Assembly: GCF_016401385.1 (NCBI RefSeq)
Contig: NZ_JAEACF010000001.1
Location: forward strand, 868,001-932,000
Direction: 5' to 3'
DNA: 64,000 nucleotides
From: Fictibacillus halophilus
GTDB lineage: Bacteria > Bacillota > Bacilli > Bacillales > Fictibacillaceae
Positions 1-9,671 of this stretch are shown piece by piece. How positions within the stretch are numbered: position 1 is the stretch's first letter; every line of letters starts with the position of its first letter. The translations under genes were made by a program, and so were the position numbers. The notes beneath the pieces were generated by a model. It was not told the origin of the DNA and did not search any database. It worked only from the letters and a program-made list of their open reading frames with translations.

Positions 1-23
1 TCAGAAAATAAACCTTGTTTAGT

Positions 24-48
24 AATAGGTACATATACCTATTTTTTG
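24..48 (+). terminator. Rho-independent terminator of the upstream gene
   Basis: Perfect 8-bp stem (AATAGGTA / TACCTATT) with a CATA loop, followed by a T run. The stem is AT-rich, so it may be weak. It probably ends the gene lying left of the window. Confidence 0.5.
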
Positions 49-101
49 TTAAGAGAAAGTAAATATAATGGGCTTTTTGTAAAACTCTTAAAAAAAATAA
101 A

Positions 102-129
102 TGCACAATTGTTTGAAAACTTGTATAAT
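102..129 (+). promoter_or_regulatory. Candidate sigma-A promoter of oppA
   Basis: A perfect TATAAT at 124-129 lies 85 bp before oppA. The best -35 at a 16-bp spacing is the poor TGCACA at 102-107. The -10 is convincing, the -35 is not. Confidence 0.35.
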
Positions 130-213
130 CGAACTTGTAGATGAAAATGTCTGATAATTCTTGATGCTTTTATCTGCTAACAATTTAACAGGATAAAAAG
201 GGGAGGTCGACTC

Positions 214-1899
214 ATGAAGAAGTCAAAATGGTCTTTACTTCTTACATTAGTACTTGTACTAAGCATGTTCTTAGCTGCATGTAGTGGTGGAGACAAAGAC
301 AACGCAAGCGATTCTAAAGGCGGCGAAGGCGAGAAAGCAACTGAAAAGCCAAATGAGCCACAAGTACTTAATCTTGTTGATTCATCTGAGATTCCTTCAA
401 TGGATTCTTCACAAGCAACAGACTCAGTTTCATTTGAAGTAATGAACAACGTTTTCGAAGGTTTGTACCGTCTTGATAAAGACAACCAACCAACTGAAGG
501 TGTAGCTGCAAGCCATAAAGTAAGTGATGATGGTACAGTTTACACATTTAAACTAAACCCAGACGCTAAATGGAGCGATGGTTCACAAGTAGTAGCGAAA
601 GATTTCGTTTACGCTTGGCAAAAAGCATTACACCCAGATACACTTTCTGAGTATGCTTACATCATGGGACCTGTTAAGAACGCAAACGCGATCCAAACTG
701 ATGGGGACCCATTATACGGAAAAGTTGAAGAGCTAGGTGTTAAGGCAATCGATGACACGACTCTTGAAGTTACATTAGAAGCTCCAGCTCCTTATTTCTT
801 AGGACTAACTGGATTCGCAACGTTCTACCCGCAAAAAGAAGAATATGTTAAAAAACAAGCTGACAAGTTCGCACTTGAAGCTAACACGATGATCTATAAC
901 GGTCCTTTCGTTCTTTCTGAGTGGAAGCATAACGAAGGATGGCAGTTCAAGAAAAACGACCAATATTGGGACAAAGACACTGTAAAGCTTGACGAAGTTA
1001 ACGTGAAAATCGTTAAAGACGTAGCTACTGGTGTTAACTTATATGAAACAGGTCAAGTGGATACTGTTGGATTAAACTCAGAGTTCGTTGATCAGTTCCA
1101 AGGTAACGAAGATCTTTACACTCGTGGTGAAGCAACTGTGTTCTTCCTTCGTATCAACCAAAAGAAAGAAGAACTTAAAAATGTAAATATCCGTAAAGCG
1201 ATTGATATGGCTTACGATAAAAAATCACTAGTTGATGTTCTTTTAAACAATGGTTCTAAACCTGCTTATTACTTAGTACCTGGTGAGTTCACAACTAGCC
1301 CTGAAGGCAACGAAGATTTCCGCAAAACGAACGGTGATTTTGGTAAGTTCGATGCAGAAGAAGCGAAAAAACTTTGGGCAAAAGGACTTGAAGAAATCGG
1401 TAAAAAAGAGCTTACTCTAGAGTTACTTAACTATGATTCTGATAGTGCGAAAAAGACTGGTGAATACATTAAGAACCAATTAGAAAAGAATCTACCTGGT
1501 TTGAAAGTATCTATTAAAGCTCAACCGTTCAAGCAAAAGCTTGAGTTAGAATCTGCTGGGGAATATGACTTCTCTTATGCAGGTTGGGGTCCTGACTACC
1601 AAGATCCTATGACTTTCCTTGATATGTTTGTTACTGATGGAGCACATAACCAAATGGGTTACTCTAACCCTAAATATGATGAGCTAATTAACGGTGCGAA
1701 GAAAGAAACTGACGTTAATAAGCGTTGGGAAATGATGCTTGAAGCAGAGAAAGTTCTTTTCGAAGATCAAGCGATCTCTCCTTTGTTCCAATCTGGTGTT
1801 ACTGGACTTCGTAAGCCTTACGTTAAAGGTGTAGTTAACCACTTATTTGGAGCTGATGTTTCTTACAAGTGGATCTATATCGATGGCAAGCAACAATAA
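214..1899 (+). CDS. oppA: Oligopeptide ABC transporter substrate-binding lipoprotein (OppA family)
   Basis: 561 aa. It captures peptides outside the membrane for the OppBCDF importer. The N-terminus is a lipoprotein signal: Lys-rich start, hydrophobic core about residues 6-20, lipobox LAAC with Cys23 as the lipidated residue, then a charged linker of about 20 residues. The rest has the SBP_bac_5 pattern (WSDG and VYAWQKAL near residues 110-130, YNGPFVLSEWKHNEGWQ near 230). The ATG follows GGGGAGG at a good distance. It is the first gene of oppABCDF but is separated from oppB by a 12-bp terminator hairpin, which would give excess binding protein over the membrane complex. In B. subtilis this importer serves nutrition and Phr-peptide signalling; the same role is inferred here. 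Confidence 0.95.
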   Translation: MKKSKWSLLLTLVLVLSMFLAACSGGDKDNASDSKGGEGEKATEKPNEPQVLNLVDSSEIPSMDSSQATDSVSFEVMNNVFEGLYRLDKDNQPTEGVAASHKVSDDGTVYTFKLNPDAKWSDGSQVVAKDFVYAWQKALHPDTLSEYAYIMGPVKNANAIQTDGDPLYGKVEELGVKAIDDTTLEVTLEAPAPYFLGLTGFATFYPQKEEYVKKQADKFALEANTMIYNGPFVLSEWKHNEGWQFKKNDQYWDKDTVKLDEVNVKIVKDVATGVNLYETGQVDTVGLNSEFVDQFQGNEDLYTRGEATVFFLRINQKKEELKNVNIRKAIDMAYDKKSLVDVLLNNGSKPAYYLVPGEFTTSPEGNEDFRKTNGDFGKFDAEEAKKLWAKGLEEIGKKELTLELLNYDSDSAKKTGEYIKNQLEKNLPGLKVSIKAQPFKQKLELESAGEYDFSYAGWGPDYQDPMTFLDMFVTDGAHNQMGYSNPKYDELINGAKKETDVNKRWEMMLEAEKVLFEDQAISPLFQSGVTGLRKPYVKGVVNHLFGADVSYKWIYIDGKQQ

Positions 1900-1935
1900 T
1901 TGTACTATTGAAAAATAGTAAATAGTTTTTCTCAG

Positions 1936-1972
1936 GAGAGTACATGTGTTCCTGACATGTACTCTCTTTTTT
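1936..1972 (+). terminator. Intercistronic terminator between oppA and oppB
   Basis: Perfect 12-bp stem (GAGAGTACATGT at 1936-1947, ACATGTACTCTC at 1955-1966) with a 7-nt loop and TTTTTT. It should end most oppA transcripts and let a fraction read into oppBCDF. Confidence 0.9.
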
Positions 1973-2137
1973 GCCATGAAAAGGGTAGATGGAAATTTTT
2001 AAATGATAAGAAAGAAATCAGAAAATGTCGAAAAAAGAATATTTTCTATTGATATAAAATATTTTGTCCCTTAAGATAGATATTACAGAAAGATTTCAAA
2101 ATATTAAGGCTTGAAACATTTGGGGGAGGTGTTTGTA

Positions 2138-3067
2138 ATGTTGCGTTATATTACACAGCGAATTTTATACATGATATTAACTTTGCTGATCATTGCAACG
2201 ATTACATTCTTTTTAATGAAGTTGTTACCGGGTTCTCCATTTAACAACCAAGATAAGTTAACGGAAACTCAAAGATACGCACTAAATGAAAAATACGGGT
2301 TAAATGACCCGGTGCCTGTTCAGTACATTAACTATATTACGAAATTGGCACAGGGTGATTTAGGATATACGTTTCAGTTTGATGGACGTACCGTCAATTC
2401 ATTGATTGTCAATGGTATGGGACCATCAGCTACTGTTGGTTTTGAAGCTTTGCTTTTTGGTACAATAGTCGGCTTGTTACTGGGTATTATGGCTGCGTTG
2501 AAACATAATACGTTCTTAGATTATGGTGCTATGGTCATCGCTGTATTCGGTATTGCGATCCCTTCATTTGTTTTTGCGGGACTTTTGCAATACTACGTAG
2601 GTGTGAAACTACAGTGGCTTCCTGTTGCATTTTGGAACGGGCCAGAATATCACATATTGCCAGCATTCTCTTTATCCGTAGGAGTTATAGCAACAGTAGC
2701 TCGTTTTATGCGTACTGAAATGCTTGAAATACTTGGTACTGATTACATCCTTATGGCTCGTTCTAAAGGAGTTAGTAAAGCATCTGTTATTTTCAAACAC
2801 TCTGTAAGAAACAGTTTGATTCCAATTATTACAATACTAGGGCCAATGGCAATAGGACTAATTACAGGATCACTTGTAATTGAAAACATTTTTGCAATCC
2901 CTGGAATTGGTGAACAGTTCGTAAAAGCTATTCAAGTTAACGACTACCCTGTAATAATGGGTACAACAATTTTCTATAGTTTCTTAATCGTAGCGATTAT
3001 TCTAATCGTAGATATTTTATATGGAATCATCGATCCACGTATTCGTGTAGCAGGAGGTAAATCATAA
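2138..3067 (+). CDS. oppB: Oligopeptide ABC transporter permease OppB
   Basis: 309 aa inner-membrane permease with six predicted hydrophobic segments. It has the BPD_transp_1 (DppB/OppB) signature: the N-terminal ITFFLMKLLPGSPF motif, and the cytoplasmic EAA loop around ARSKGVSKASVIFKHSVRNSLIP that docks the ATPases. I chose ATG 2138 because GGGGGAGG (2122-2129) precedes it; the in-frame TTG at 2111 has no ribosome binding site. It overlaps oppC by one base (TAATG), so the two are translationally coupled. It pairs with OppC to form the channel. Confidence 0.95.
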   Translation: MLRYITQRILYMILTLLIIATITFFLMKLLPGSPFNNQDKLTETQRYALNEKYGLNDPVPVQYINYITKLAQGDLGYTFQFDGRTVNSLIVNGMGPSATVGFEALLFGTIVGLLLGIMAALKHNTFLDYGAMVIAVFGIAIPSFVFAGLLQYYVGVKLQWLPVAFWNGPEYHILPAFSLSVGVIATVARFMRTEMLEILGTDYILMARSKGVSKASVIFKHSVRNSLIPIITILGPMAIGLITGSLVIENIFAIPGIGEQFVKAIQVNDYPVIMGTTIFYSFLIVAIILIVDILYGIIDPRIRVAGGKS

Positions 3068-4089
3068 TGAGCATGTCAGAACGTAAATTAACACCTGATT
3101 TATTCCGCCCAGCGAACCTTGATTCTACCAGAGCCGAACAAATTTCTAAACCAAGCTTAAGCTTCTGGCAAGATGCCTTTAGACGTCTTAAACAAAACAG
3201 AGGGGCAATGTTAGGACTTTTCGCTATCGCTTTCATAATCGTCTTTTCATTAATAGCTCCGACTTTAACAAAGTATGATATTGACGACCAAGAACTGATG
3301 AGAGCTAACTTGCCACCAAAAATTCCTGGACTTGAAAAAGTAGAGTTCCTTGGAGTGAATGGTGTAGATATTCGAGATGTTAACCAATACGAAATGAAGA
3401 ATGTGCCTAAAGACGATTATTTCTGGTTTGGTACTGATAGTCTTGGTCGTGATCAATGGACACGTGTATGGAAAGGTACTCAAATTTCTTTATACATTGC
3501 ATTTCTAGCTTCGGCGATTGAATTAATAATTGGAGTAGCTTATGGTGGTATTTCTGCCTTTTACGGAGGTAGAACGGATGATATTATGCAACGTTTTGTA
3601 GAAATATTATCTGGTATTCCTAATCTAGTGGTTATCATCTTGTTTATCATCATACTCGATCCAGGGATACTTTCTATCACACTTGCACTCGTAATAACAG
3701 GTTGGATAGGGATGTCACGTATCGTTCGTGCTCAAATAATCTCGCTAAGGAATCGCGAATTCGTATTAGCATCCAGAACACTTGGATCATCAAACGGACG
3801 TTTAATATCAAAGCACCTTTTACCTAATACATTAGGTGCCATCATCGTAACAAGTACGTTCACTATTCCTGGGGCAATATTCTTTGAATCTTTCTTAAGC
3901 TTTATCGGTTTAGGAATTCAACCGCCAATTGCATCACTTGGTTCGTTGATTGCGGATGGCTTTAGATCCATTAGAATCTATCCTCACTTAGCCATCTATC
4001 CTGCATCAGTGTTATGTATACTGATGATCAGCTTTAACCTTCTTGGTGATGGACTTCGTGACGCGCTTGATCCTAAGATGAGAAGATAG
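3067..4089 (+). CDS. oppC: Oligopeptide ABC transporter permease OppC
   Basis: 340 aa. Second permease of the importer, with the longer soluble N-terminus usual for OppC (about 45 residues before the first membrane helix) and an extracytoplasmic insert after it. The EAA loop (SRTLGSSNGRLISKHLLPNTLG, about residues 238-259) and the GLGIQPPIASLG stretch are family hallmarks. The start ATG shares its A with the oppB stop; GGAGG at 3053-3057 serves it. A second ATG two codons on is possible. It is followed after 16 bases by oppD. Confidence 0.95.
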   Translation: MSMSERKLTPDLFRPANLDSTRAEQISKPSLSFWQDAFRRLKQNRGAMLGLFAIAFIIVFSLIAPTLTKYDIDDQELMRANLPPKIPGLEKVEFLGVNGVDIRDVNQYEMKNVPKDDYFWFGTDSLGRDQWTRVWKGTQISLYIAFLASAIELIIGVAYGGISAFYGGRTDDIMQRFVEILSGIPNLVVIILFIIILDPGILSITLALVITGWIGMSRIVRAQIISLRNREFVLASRTLGSSNGRLISKHLLPNTLGAIIVTSTFTIPGAIFFESFLSFIGLGIQPPIASLGSLIADGFRSIRIYPHLAIYPASVLCILMISFNLLGDGLRDALDPKMRR

Positions 4090-4105
4090 GAAGGGGATTA
4101 TATTA

Positions 4106-5125
4106 ATGGAAAAACTATTAGAGTTAGATAACATACATGTCTCCTTCCAGACATATGGGGGAGAAGTTAAGGCTGTTCGTGGCGTTAGCTTTACATTAGA
4201 TAAAGGTGAATCACTTGCGATTGTTGGTGAGTCTGGTTCAGGTAAATCGGTAACTTCTAAATCAATCATGAGACTTTTGCCAAATAAAATTGGTTCAATC
4301 AAGCAAGGATCGATTAAGTTTCAAGGTAAAGACCTTGCAAAAGCATCAGAACGTGAGATGGAAAAAATTCGTGGTGCTGAAATCTCGATGATTTTCCAAG
4401 ATCCAATGACATCTCTTAACCCGACGATGACAATTGGGAAACAGATCATGGAAGGTCTTCGTAAGCACCAAAACATGAGTAAGAGTGAAGCAAAAGAACG
4501 TGCTATTAACTTACTAAAACTAGTTGGTATTCCGAATCCTGAGCTTCGTGTGGATGAATATCCTCACCAATTTTCAGGAGGTATGCGTCAGCGTGTAGTT
4601 ATCGCGATTGCACTGTCATGTAATCCAAAAGTACTAATCGCGGATGAACCGACAACAGCACTAGATGTTACCATCCAAGCACAGATTCTTGACTTGATGC
4701 GCGATCTACAAGATAAGACTGGTACAGCTATTATCTTGATCACACATGACCTTGGTGTTGTAGCTAACTTAGCTCAACGTGTGGCTGTTATGTATGGTGG
4801 TATGATCGTTGAAACTGGAACGGTTGATGAAATCTTTTATAAGCCAAAACACCCATACACATGGGGATTGTTGGCTTCAATGCCTAAATTAAACGCAGAA
4901 TCAAAAGAACTTTTAGCGATTCCGGGAACACCGCCTGATCTTATGAATCCTCCAAAAGGATGTCCGTTTGCAGCGCGTTGTCCATATGCGATGGAAGTTT
5001 GTTTGGAGAATATGCCTGAAGCAACAGATGTATCTTCTTCTCACAAAGCAGCTTGCTGGTTGTTAGATGAGCGAGCGCCAAAAGTTGAACCGCCGGAAGA
5101 GGCATTAGTTGGGGGTGCTCGATAA
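4106..5125 (+). CDS. oppD: Oligopeptide ABC transporter ATP-binding protein OppD
   Basis: 339 aa cytoplasmic ATPase. Walker A is GESGSGKS (about residues 41-48), the ABC signature is FSGGMRQRV, and Walker B ends in [11 protein letters not shown]. The C-terminal oligopeptide-transporter extension has the Cys-rich [15 protein letters not shown] motif, typical of OppD/DppD. It forms a heterodimer with OppF on the OppBC channel. The stop overlaps the oppF start by one base. Length is normal for the family. Confidence 0.95.
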   Translation: MEKLLELDNIHVSFQTYGGEVKAVRGVSFTLDKGESLAIVGESGSGKSVTSKSIMRLLPNKIGSIKQGSIKFQGKDLAKASEREMEKIRGAEISMIFQDPMTSLNPTMTIGKQIMEGLRKHQNMSKSEAKERAINLLKLVGIPNPELRVDEYPHQFSGGMRQRVVIAIALSCNPKVLIADEPTTALDVTIQAQILDLMRDLQDKTGTAIILITHDLGVVANLAQRVAVMYGGMIVETGTVDEIFYKPKHPYTWGLLASMPKLNAESKELLAIPGTPPDLMNPPKGCPFAARCPYAMEVCLENMPEATDVSSSHKAACWLLDERAPKVEPPEEALVGGAR

Positions 5126-6123
5126 TGGCAGTAGTAGAAAGAGAAAAATTATTAGAAGTAAAAAATCTTAAAAAGTATTTCCCAGCTGGAAAAAAGGGTG
5201 TACTAAAAGCTGTAGATGATGTTTCCTTTGATATTTATAAAGGAGAAACACTTGGACTTGTAGGTGAGTCAGGGTGCGGTAAATCTACAACTGGACGTAC
5301 AATTATTCGTCTATATGATGCTACTGAAGGTGAAGTTCTTTATGAAGGCGATGATGTTCATGATAAAAAGTCTCGTTCTGAGTTAAAGAAATTTAACCGC
5401 AAAATGCAAATGATCTTCCAAGATCCGTACGCTTCTCTTAATCCGCGTATGACGGTTAAGGATATTATTGCTGAAGGTATCGATATCCACGGTTTGGCGA
5501 AAACAAAGAAAGACCGTGAAAATCGCGTTTACGAACTACTTGAAACAGTAGGATTAAATAAAGAGCACGCAAACCGTTACCCGCATGAATTCTCTGGTGG
5601 TCAACGTCAGCGTATCGGGATTGCTCGTGCACTAGCAGTAGATCCTGACTTCATTATTGCCGATGAGCCAATTTCTGCTCTAGATGTTTCCATCCAGGCG
5701 CAAGTGGTTAACTTGATGATGGAACTCCAAAAGGAACGTGGACTTACTTACCTATTTATTGCCCATGATCTATCTATGGTTAAACATATTTCTGATCGTG
5801 TAGGTGTAATGTACCTAGGTAATATCGTAGAGCTCACAACAAGTGATGAGCTTTATGAAGAGCCGCTTCACCCTTATACACAAGCTCTTTTATCAGCGAT
5901 ACCGGTGCCGGATCCTGAACTTGAAAGAAGCCGCGAACGTATTATCTTAGAGGGAGATGTACCGAGTCCGATCAATCCTCCAAGTGGCTGCCGTTTCCGT
6001 ACACGTTGCCCACACGCAATGGATGTGTGTGCAGCTGTTAAGCCTAAATGGCAAGAAGCTAGAGAAGGACATTGGGTAGCATGTCACCTTTATGATGAAG
6101 AAGCTGTAAAGCAACAGAATTAA
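5125..6123 (+). CDS. oppF: Oligopeptide ABC transporter ATP-binding protein OppF
   Basis: 332 aa ATPase partner of OppD. Walker A is GESGCGKST, the signature is [10 protein letters not shown] and Walker B is [12 protein letters not shown]. The C-terminal Cys-rich segment [15 protein letters not shown] is present. It is the last gene of the opp operon, since a terminator hairpin begins 8 bases after its stop. Confidence 0.95.
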   Translation: MAVVEREKLLEVKNLKKYFPAGKKGVLKAVDDVSFDIYKGETLGLVGESGCGKSTTGRTIIRLYDATEGEVLYEGDDVHDKKSRSELKKFNRKMQMIFQDPYASLNPRMTVKDIIAEGIDIHGLAKTKKDRENRVYELLETVGLNKEHANRYPHEFSGGQRQRIGIARALAVDPDFIIADEPISALDVSIQAQVVNLMMELQKERGLTYLFIAHDLSMVKHISDRVGVMYLGNIVELTTSDELYEEPLHPYTQALLSAIPVPDPELERSRERIILEGDVPSPINPPSGCRFRTRCPHAMDVCAAVKPKWQEAREGHWVACHLYDEEAVKQQN

Positions 6124-6130
6124 CACATTT

Positions 6131-6165
6131 AAAACGATCTCCTATAATACAGGAGGTCGTTTTTA
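6131..6165 (+). terminator. Terminator of the opp operon
   Basis: Stem ACGATCTCCT / AGGAGGTCGT (one G-T wobble) with a 7-nt loop, then TTTTT. Confidence 0.85.
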
Positions 6166-6254
6166 TGTTAAACTAATAGAAGTGTGTAAAGCGTATACAA
6201 ATTCTTTATACATCCCTAATAATTGATTGAGAAGCAGAAATGGGGTAGAACAAT

Positions 6255-7106
6255 ATGAACCTTAGTTTTATAGTTGATAGCGCAAGTGACCTAAAAATAG
6301 ATCTTAAGAAACTGGATTTTTCGTTAACCGTTGTACCATTGAATGTACAATTTGGAGAAGACCATTATTTAGATGGTGTAAATATTACTGAAGATGAATT
6401 TTATAAACGTATGAGTATCGAACCCGAATTGCCTAAAACAAGTCAGCCATCTCCACAATCTTTTTATGAAGCCTTTCAAAAAGAAGTGGATAAAGGCCAT
6501 GATGTATTATACATCGGCATCTCATCTAACTTAAGTGGAACGGTTCAAAGCGCTACAATTGGAAAGAGTATGTTAAACGAAGATGAACAAGAAAAAGTAA
6601 CCATTCTTGATTCAGGAATCGCTTCAGGTGGCGTACAAATCTTATTAAATGAAGCGATTGAAATGGCACGTGAGGGTAAGGCTTTAAGTGAAATTGTGAG
6701 TAACTTAGAGAAAACAAAGTCGGGCATTAAGGCTTATGTACTTCTAGAAACGTTAGAAAACCTGAAAAAAGGTGGAAGAATATCTGCTGTTCAAGGTGCT
6801 ATCGCAGGAATGCTGAATATTAAGCCGATGATATCGATCATTGATGGTGTGGTTGAAACGATTGGGAAGTTTAGAGGCAGCAAGAAGGGACTTGCGAAAA
6901 TGAAAGAATTTATCTCTGATTGGAAAGAAGAAAACCCTGAGAAGACTCTTTACCTCATTCATAGTTTTCCTTCTACTGAAGAAGTAAAAAAAGAATTTGA
7001 TGAATTATTTTCGTTATCCAGTTTTCCAAAAGTGATTTATACTCGATTTGGAAGTACGATCGGAACGTATTCAAGTGAAAAAGCTATTGGTTTTGTAGCC
7101 TATTAA
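6255..7106 (+). CDS. DegV family fatty-acid-binding protein
   Basis: 283 aa, the normal DegV length. The family binds a fatty acid acyl chain and in Firmicutes acts as FakB, presenting the fatty acid to the kinase FakA for phospholipid synthesis. The start VDSASDL is the DegV signature. TSQPSPQSFYEAF (about residues 59-71) and SGTVQSA are the ligand-site motifs, and LENLKKGGRIS (about 168-178) is the conserved GGR region. It stands alone, with its own terminator, between opp and the convergent HD gene. Genomes usually carry several paralogues, so I give no symbol. Confidence 0.85.
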   Translation: MNLSFIVDSASDLKIDLKKLDFSLTVVPLNVQFGEDHYLDGVNITEDEFYKRMSIEPELPKTSQPSPQSFYEAFQKEVDKGHDVLYIGISSNLSGTVQSATIGKSMLNEDEQEKVTILDSGIASGGVQILLNEAIEMAREGKALSEIVSNLEKTKSGIKAYVLLETLENLKKGGRISAVQGAIAGMLNIKPMISIIDGVVETIGKFRGSKKGLAKMKEFISDWKEENPEKTLYLIHSFPSTEEVKKEFDELFSLSSFPKVIYTRFGSTIGTYSSEKAIGFVAY

Positions 7107-7126
7107 AAGTATATGTAAGAATGTTA

Positions 7127-7164
7127 AAAACACTCTTTTCCTTCCTTAGGAAACAGAGTGTTTT
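7127..7164. terminator. Bidirectional terminator between degV-like and HD genes
   Basis: Stem AAAACACTCT (7127-7136) / AGAGTGTTTT (7155-7164), with A and T runs on both sides. The right arm lies inside the last codons of the minus-strand HD gene. Confidence 0.75.
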
Positions 7165-7685
7165 ACTTTTTCTTCTTCATGATATTCATCTACCATTTCA
7201 TCTAATTTTTTGATCATGGTTATAGCTTTCATATCACTTATCGTACGATAGTGGTGGTTTCCGCCAGGTTCTTCATCTGCTTCGTCAGACAAAGCAACAA
7301 CTTTTTGCAACGGATTAAGGTTAAGTGAGCCAGCAGGTAGATATGAATCGGTGTGCAGTAAAATGGCAAGAGCAATTTCTTTTGCATTTTTACGATCTTC
7401 ACCTAAAGATACTAAAATACGATGTGCGCGTTCTGCACCTTTAATTGCATGAATATCATTCTCTTTGTACATGTCATAGTCCCAATGACCATTTTTATAC
7501 CATGTATAATGGCCGATATCATGAAGAAAAGCTGCTTTCGTTGCTAAGTCCGGATCCACACCATATTTTTGTGACAAACGGTATGCATGATATGCTGTTG
7601 AGATGGCATGAACCATACCTGAGCGCTTCACATATTTTTGTACATGAGGATGATTATATAAATCAAGTAAGCTAATATTTCTCAT
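7146..7685 (-). CDS. HD-domain phosphohydrolase-like protein
   Basis: 179 aa. It has a single HD domain: an early His (HAISTAYHAYRLS, about residue 24), the HD doublet in FLHDIGHY, and later metal-site candidates in ILLHTDSY and LSDEADE. HD proteins of this class hydrolyse nucleotide phosphates, but the substrate cannot be read from sequence. I chose ATG 7685, which has AAAGGAGA 7 bases before it, over the upstream in-frame start at 7736, which adds a hydrophobic leader with no ribosome binding site. It converges on the DegV gene and shares a terminator with it. Confidence 0.75.
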   Translation of the reverse strand: MRNISLLDLYNHPHVQKYVKRSGMVHAISTAYHAYRLSQKYGVDPDLATKAAFLHDIGHYTWYKNGHWDYDMYKENDIHAIKGAERAHRILVSLGEDRKNAKEIALAILLHTDSYLPAGSLNLNPLQKVVALSDEADEEPGGNHHYRTISDMKAITMIKKLDEMVDEYHEEEKVKHSVS

Positions 7686-7763
7686 ATGCTTTCTCCTTTC
7701 TATAAAAATGTATATTGTTATATACAATAACACCAATTGGACAATATATCAACAAAAAATATA

Positions 7764-7789
7764 TTAAAAAAGAAGCGATAAATCGCTTC
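7764..7789 (-). terminator. Terminator of the UbiD-family gene
   Basis: On the minus strand, GAAGCGAT / ATCGCTTC with a 2-nt apex (opening to about 4) is followed by TTTTTT. Confidence 0.8.
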
Positions 7790-7815
7790 TTTATAAGTCT
7801 GATCATTAGAGAGGA

Positions 7816-9576
7816 TTACTTCTTAAAATACTCATCCCAACGATCAGTCACTAATTTATCAATATCTTCACGAGTTTCAACCACATCGGGATAGAATGGC
7901 TTCATTCTTGCATCAATAATGATAGTTCCTTCATATTTAATACGATTTCTGTCGATCGTGCTTTTTGCGTATACGTCATACGCAGGATCGAATCGTGTAA
8001 AGGTTGTCCATAAAAATTCAGCCTGTGTTGCTGCAATGGATGCATCATCAACTAGGAAAACTAACGGCCAATCTTTGAAAGAATCGTGACCATTTACAAG
8101 CAGTTTCTCTGCAAAGTCTGGTGCTTCTTCAAATGATGGGCCACTTACCGTTAGACAACCGCCACAAAATACGCCTACGTCATGGATACCAGAAATGGTA
8201 CCACCTTCATAAGTGCGTTTTAGTTCGCGGACAGGTTCTCCAAGTCCTGTCATGATCGCTTTTGAACCTGTATTGAACTTACGACCCGTATAATCAAGGG
8301 TATCCATAGATGTATCATGGATAATCAAGAGGTCGCGTTCAGGTAGAAACCTCTCAAGTACCCCTTCTGCAAGTTCTGCAAAATTTTGTAGGTTTACAGG
8401 TTTATTCGTTACCATCAAGAACTTAGTAAGCGTAAGCTGTCCTTCACCCATTATACGAAATGCGTGTGCTAAACCTTCTTTATAATATGATTCGCGAACA
8501 ACTGCTCCTGCTAGCGCGTGAAAGCCTGTTTCTGCATACGTCCAAAGATCTCTCACACCGTTCATAACAACAGGGAATAGAGGACTCATCAATCTCTGTA
8601 GATATTCTCCAATGAAATAATCTTCTTGTTTTGGTTTTCCGACTACTGTTGCAGGATAGATCGCATCTTTTCGCTTCCACATCTTATCAACATTGAATAC
8701 TGGGAAGTCATGTGCCCATGAATAATAGCCATAATGATCTCCGAAAGGTCCTTCAGGCTCTCGAACATGTGGTGGAACGATTCCTCCAAACGCAAACTCT
8801 GCTTCTGCGATTAAAGGATGAGGATGGCCATCTACATGTGCAAGACTTAACTTTTCGCCCATTAACATGGAAGAAAACATAAGCTCTGGAACTGCTTCAG
8901 GAAGTGGAGCAATCGCTGAAATCATAAGCGAAGGAGGCCCGCCTAAAAAAAGTGTCACAGGCAAAGCTTCATTCTTTTGCTCAGCTGCATAATGATGGAA
9001 TCCTCCACCTTTGTGAATCTGCCAGTGAATTCCCGTTTTGTTTTTTTCTTTAATCTCGATTCTGTACATACCAAGATTGTGCTCATGTTTATCTGGGTGT
9101 TCCGTATAAACGAGTGGCAAGGTCACGAACGGATTGCTGTCTAAATGCCAGCCCGTTAATGCCGGCAGGTCCTGCATGTTAACATTTGTCGTAAAAGTCT
9201 CTAATAACGGCGCTTTATTTTTGTTCACTGTTTTTGTGCCAAGGGATAACACATCCTTGATCATGCCTTTTTTCTTCCATAATACTGACGGAGAGGGAGG
9301 CATTAGCTCATCGATCGATCCTACTAGTTCTTTTACAAGTTGCTCTGGTTTTGGACCGAAAGCCATATCTACTCGCTTAATTGTTCCAAATAGATTTGTT
9401 ACAACAGGGATATCCTTACCTTTAACATTTGTGAATAGAAGGGCTGGTCCTTCTTCTGAAATAACACGTCTATGAATTTCAGGAATTTCTAAATAAGGAT
9501 CTACTTCTGTATGAATTTCTACAATTTCTTTTTCAGATCTTAATTGGTTAATAAAAGTTCTAAGGTTTCTATGCAT
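7816..9576 (-). CDS. UbiD family (prenylated-FMN) decarboxylase
   Basis: 586 aa, a full-length UbiD-type enzyme longer than the roughly 490 aa of E. coli UbiD. The family performs reversible (de)carboxylation of aromatic or unsaturated acids with prenylated FMN made by a UbiX flavin prenyltransferase. Recognisable are NLGMYRIEI (about residue 167), the metal/cofactor region VDGHPHPLIAEAEFAFGG, and the acidic motif REPEGPFGDHYGYYS (about 276-290), which holds the catalytic glutamates of the family. The ATG has AGAGGTGT upstream. It sits alone between opp and spx with its own terminator; no ubiX is in the window. The substrate is unknown. Confidence 0.85.
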   Translation of the reverse strand: MHRNLRTFINQLRSEKEIVEIHTEVDPYLEIPEIHRRVISEEGPALLFTNVKGKDIPVVTNLFGTIKRVDMAFGPKPEQLVKELVGSIDELMPPSPSVLWKKKGMIKDVLSLGTKTVNKNKAPLLETFTTNVNMQDLPALTGWHLDSNPFVTLPLVYTEHPDKHEHNLGMYRIEIKEKNKTGIHWQIHKGGGFHHYAAEQKNEALPVTLFLGGPPSLMISAIAPLPEAVPELMFSSMLMGEKLSLAHVDGHPHPLIAEAEFAFGGIVPPHVREPEGPFGDHYGYYSWAHDFPVFNVDKMWKRKDAIYPATVVGKPKQEDYFIGEYLQRLMSPLFPVVMNGVRDLWTYAETGFHALAGAVVRESYYKEGLAHAFRIMGEGQLTLTKFLMVTNKPVNLQNFAELAEGVLERFLPERDLLIIHDTSMDTLDYTGRKFNTGSKAIMTGLGEPVRELKRTYEGGTISGIHDVGVFCGGCLTVSGPSFEEAPDFAEKLLVNGHDSFKDWPLVFLVDDASIAATQAEFLWTTFTRFDPAYDVYAKSTIDRNRIKYEGTIIIDARMKPFYPDVVETREDIDKLVTDRWDEYFKK

Positions 9577-9634
9577 TTGTACACCTCTATTATGTATGCT
9601 ACCCTTATATTATAAAGTAGTTCGGACTTGAAAT

Positions 9635-9664
9635 GTAAAAAACAACCCAAAATTCACGGGTTGT
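9635..9664 (-). terminator. Terminator of the small membrane protein gene
   Basis: Minus-strand stem ACAACCC / GGGTTGT followed by TTTTTTAC. Confidence 0.75.
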
Positions 9665-9671
9665 TCGCATT

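Noticed and set aside
61..70. AAATATAATG as an oppA -10
   Set aside because: The only TTG-type -35 is 12 bp away, too close, and the element sits right behind the upstream terminator.
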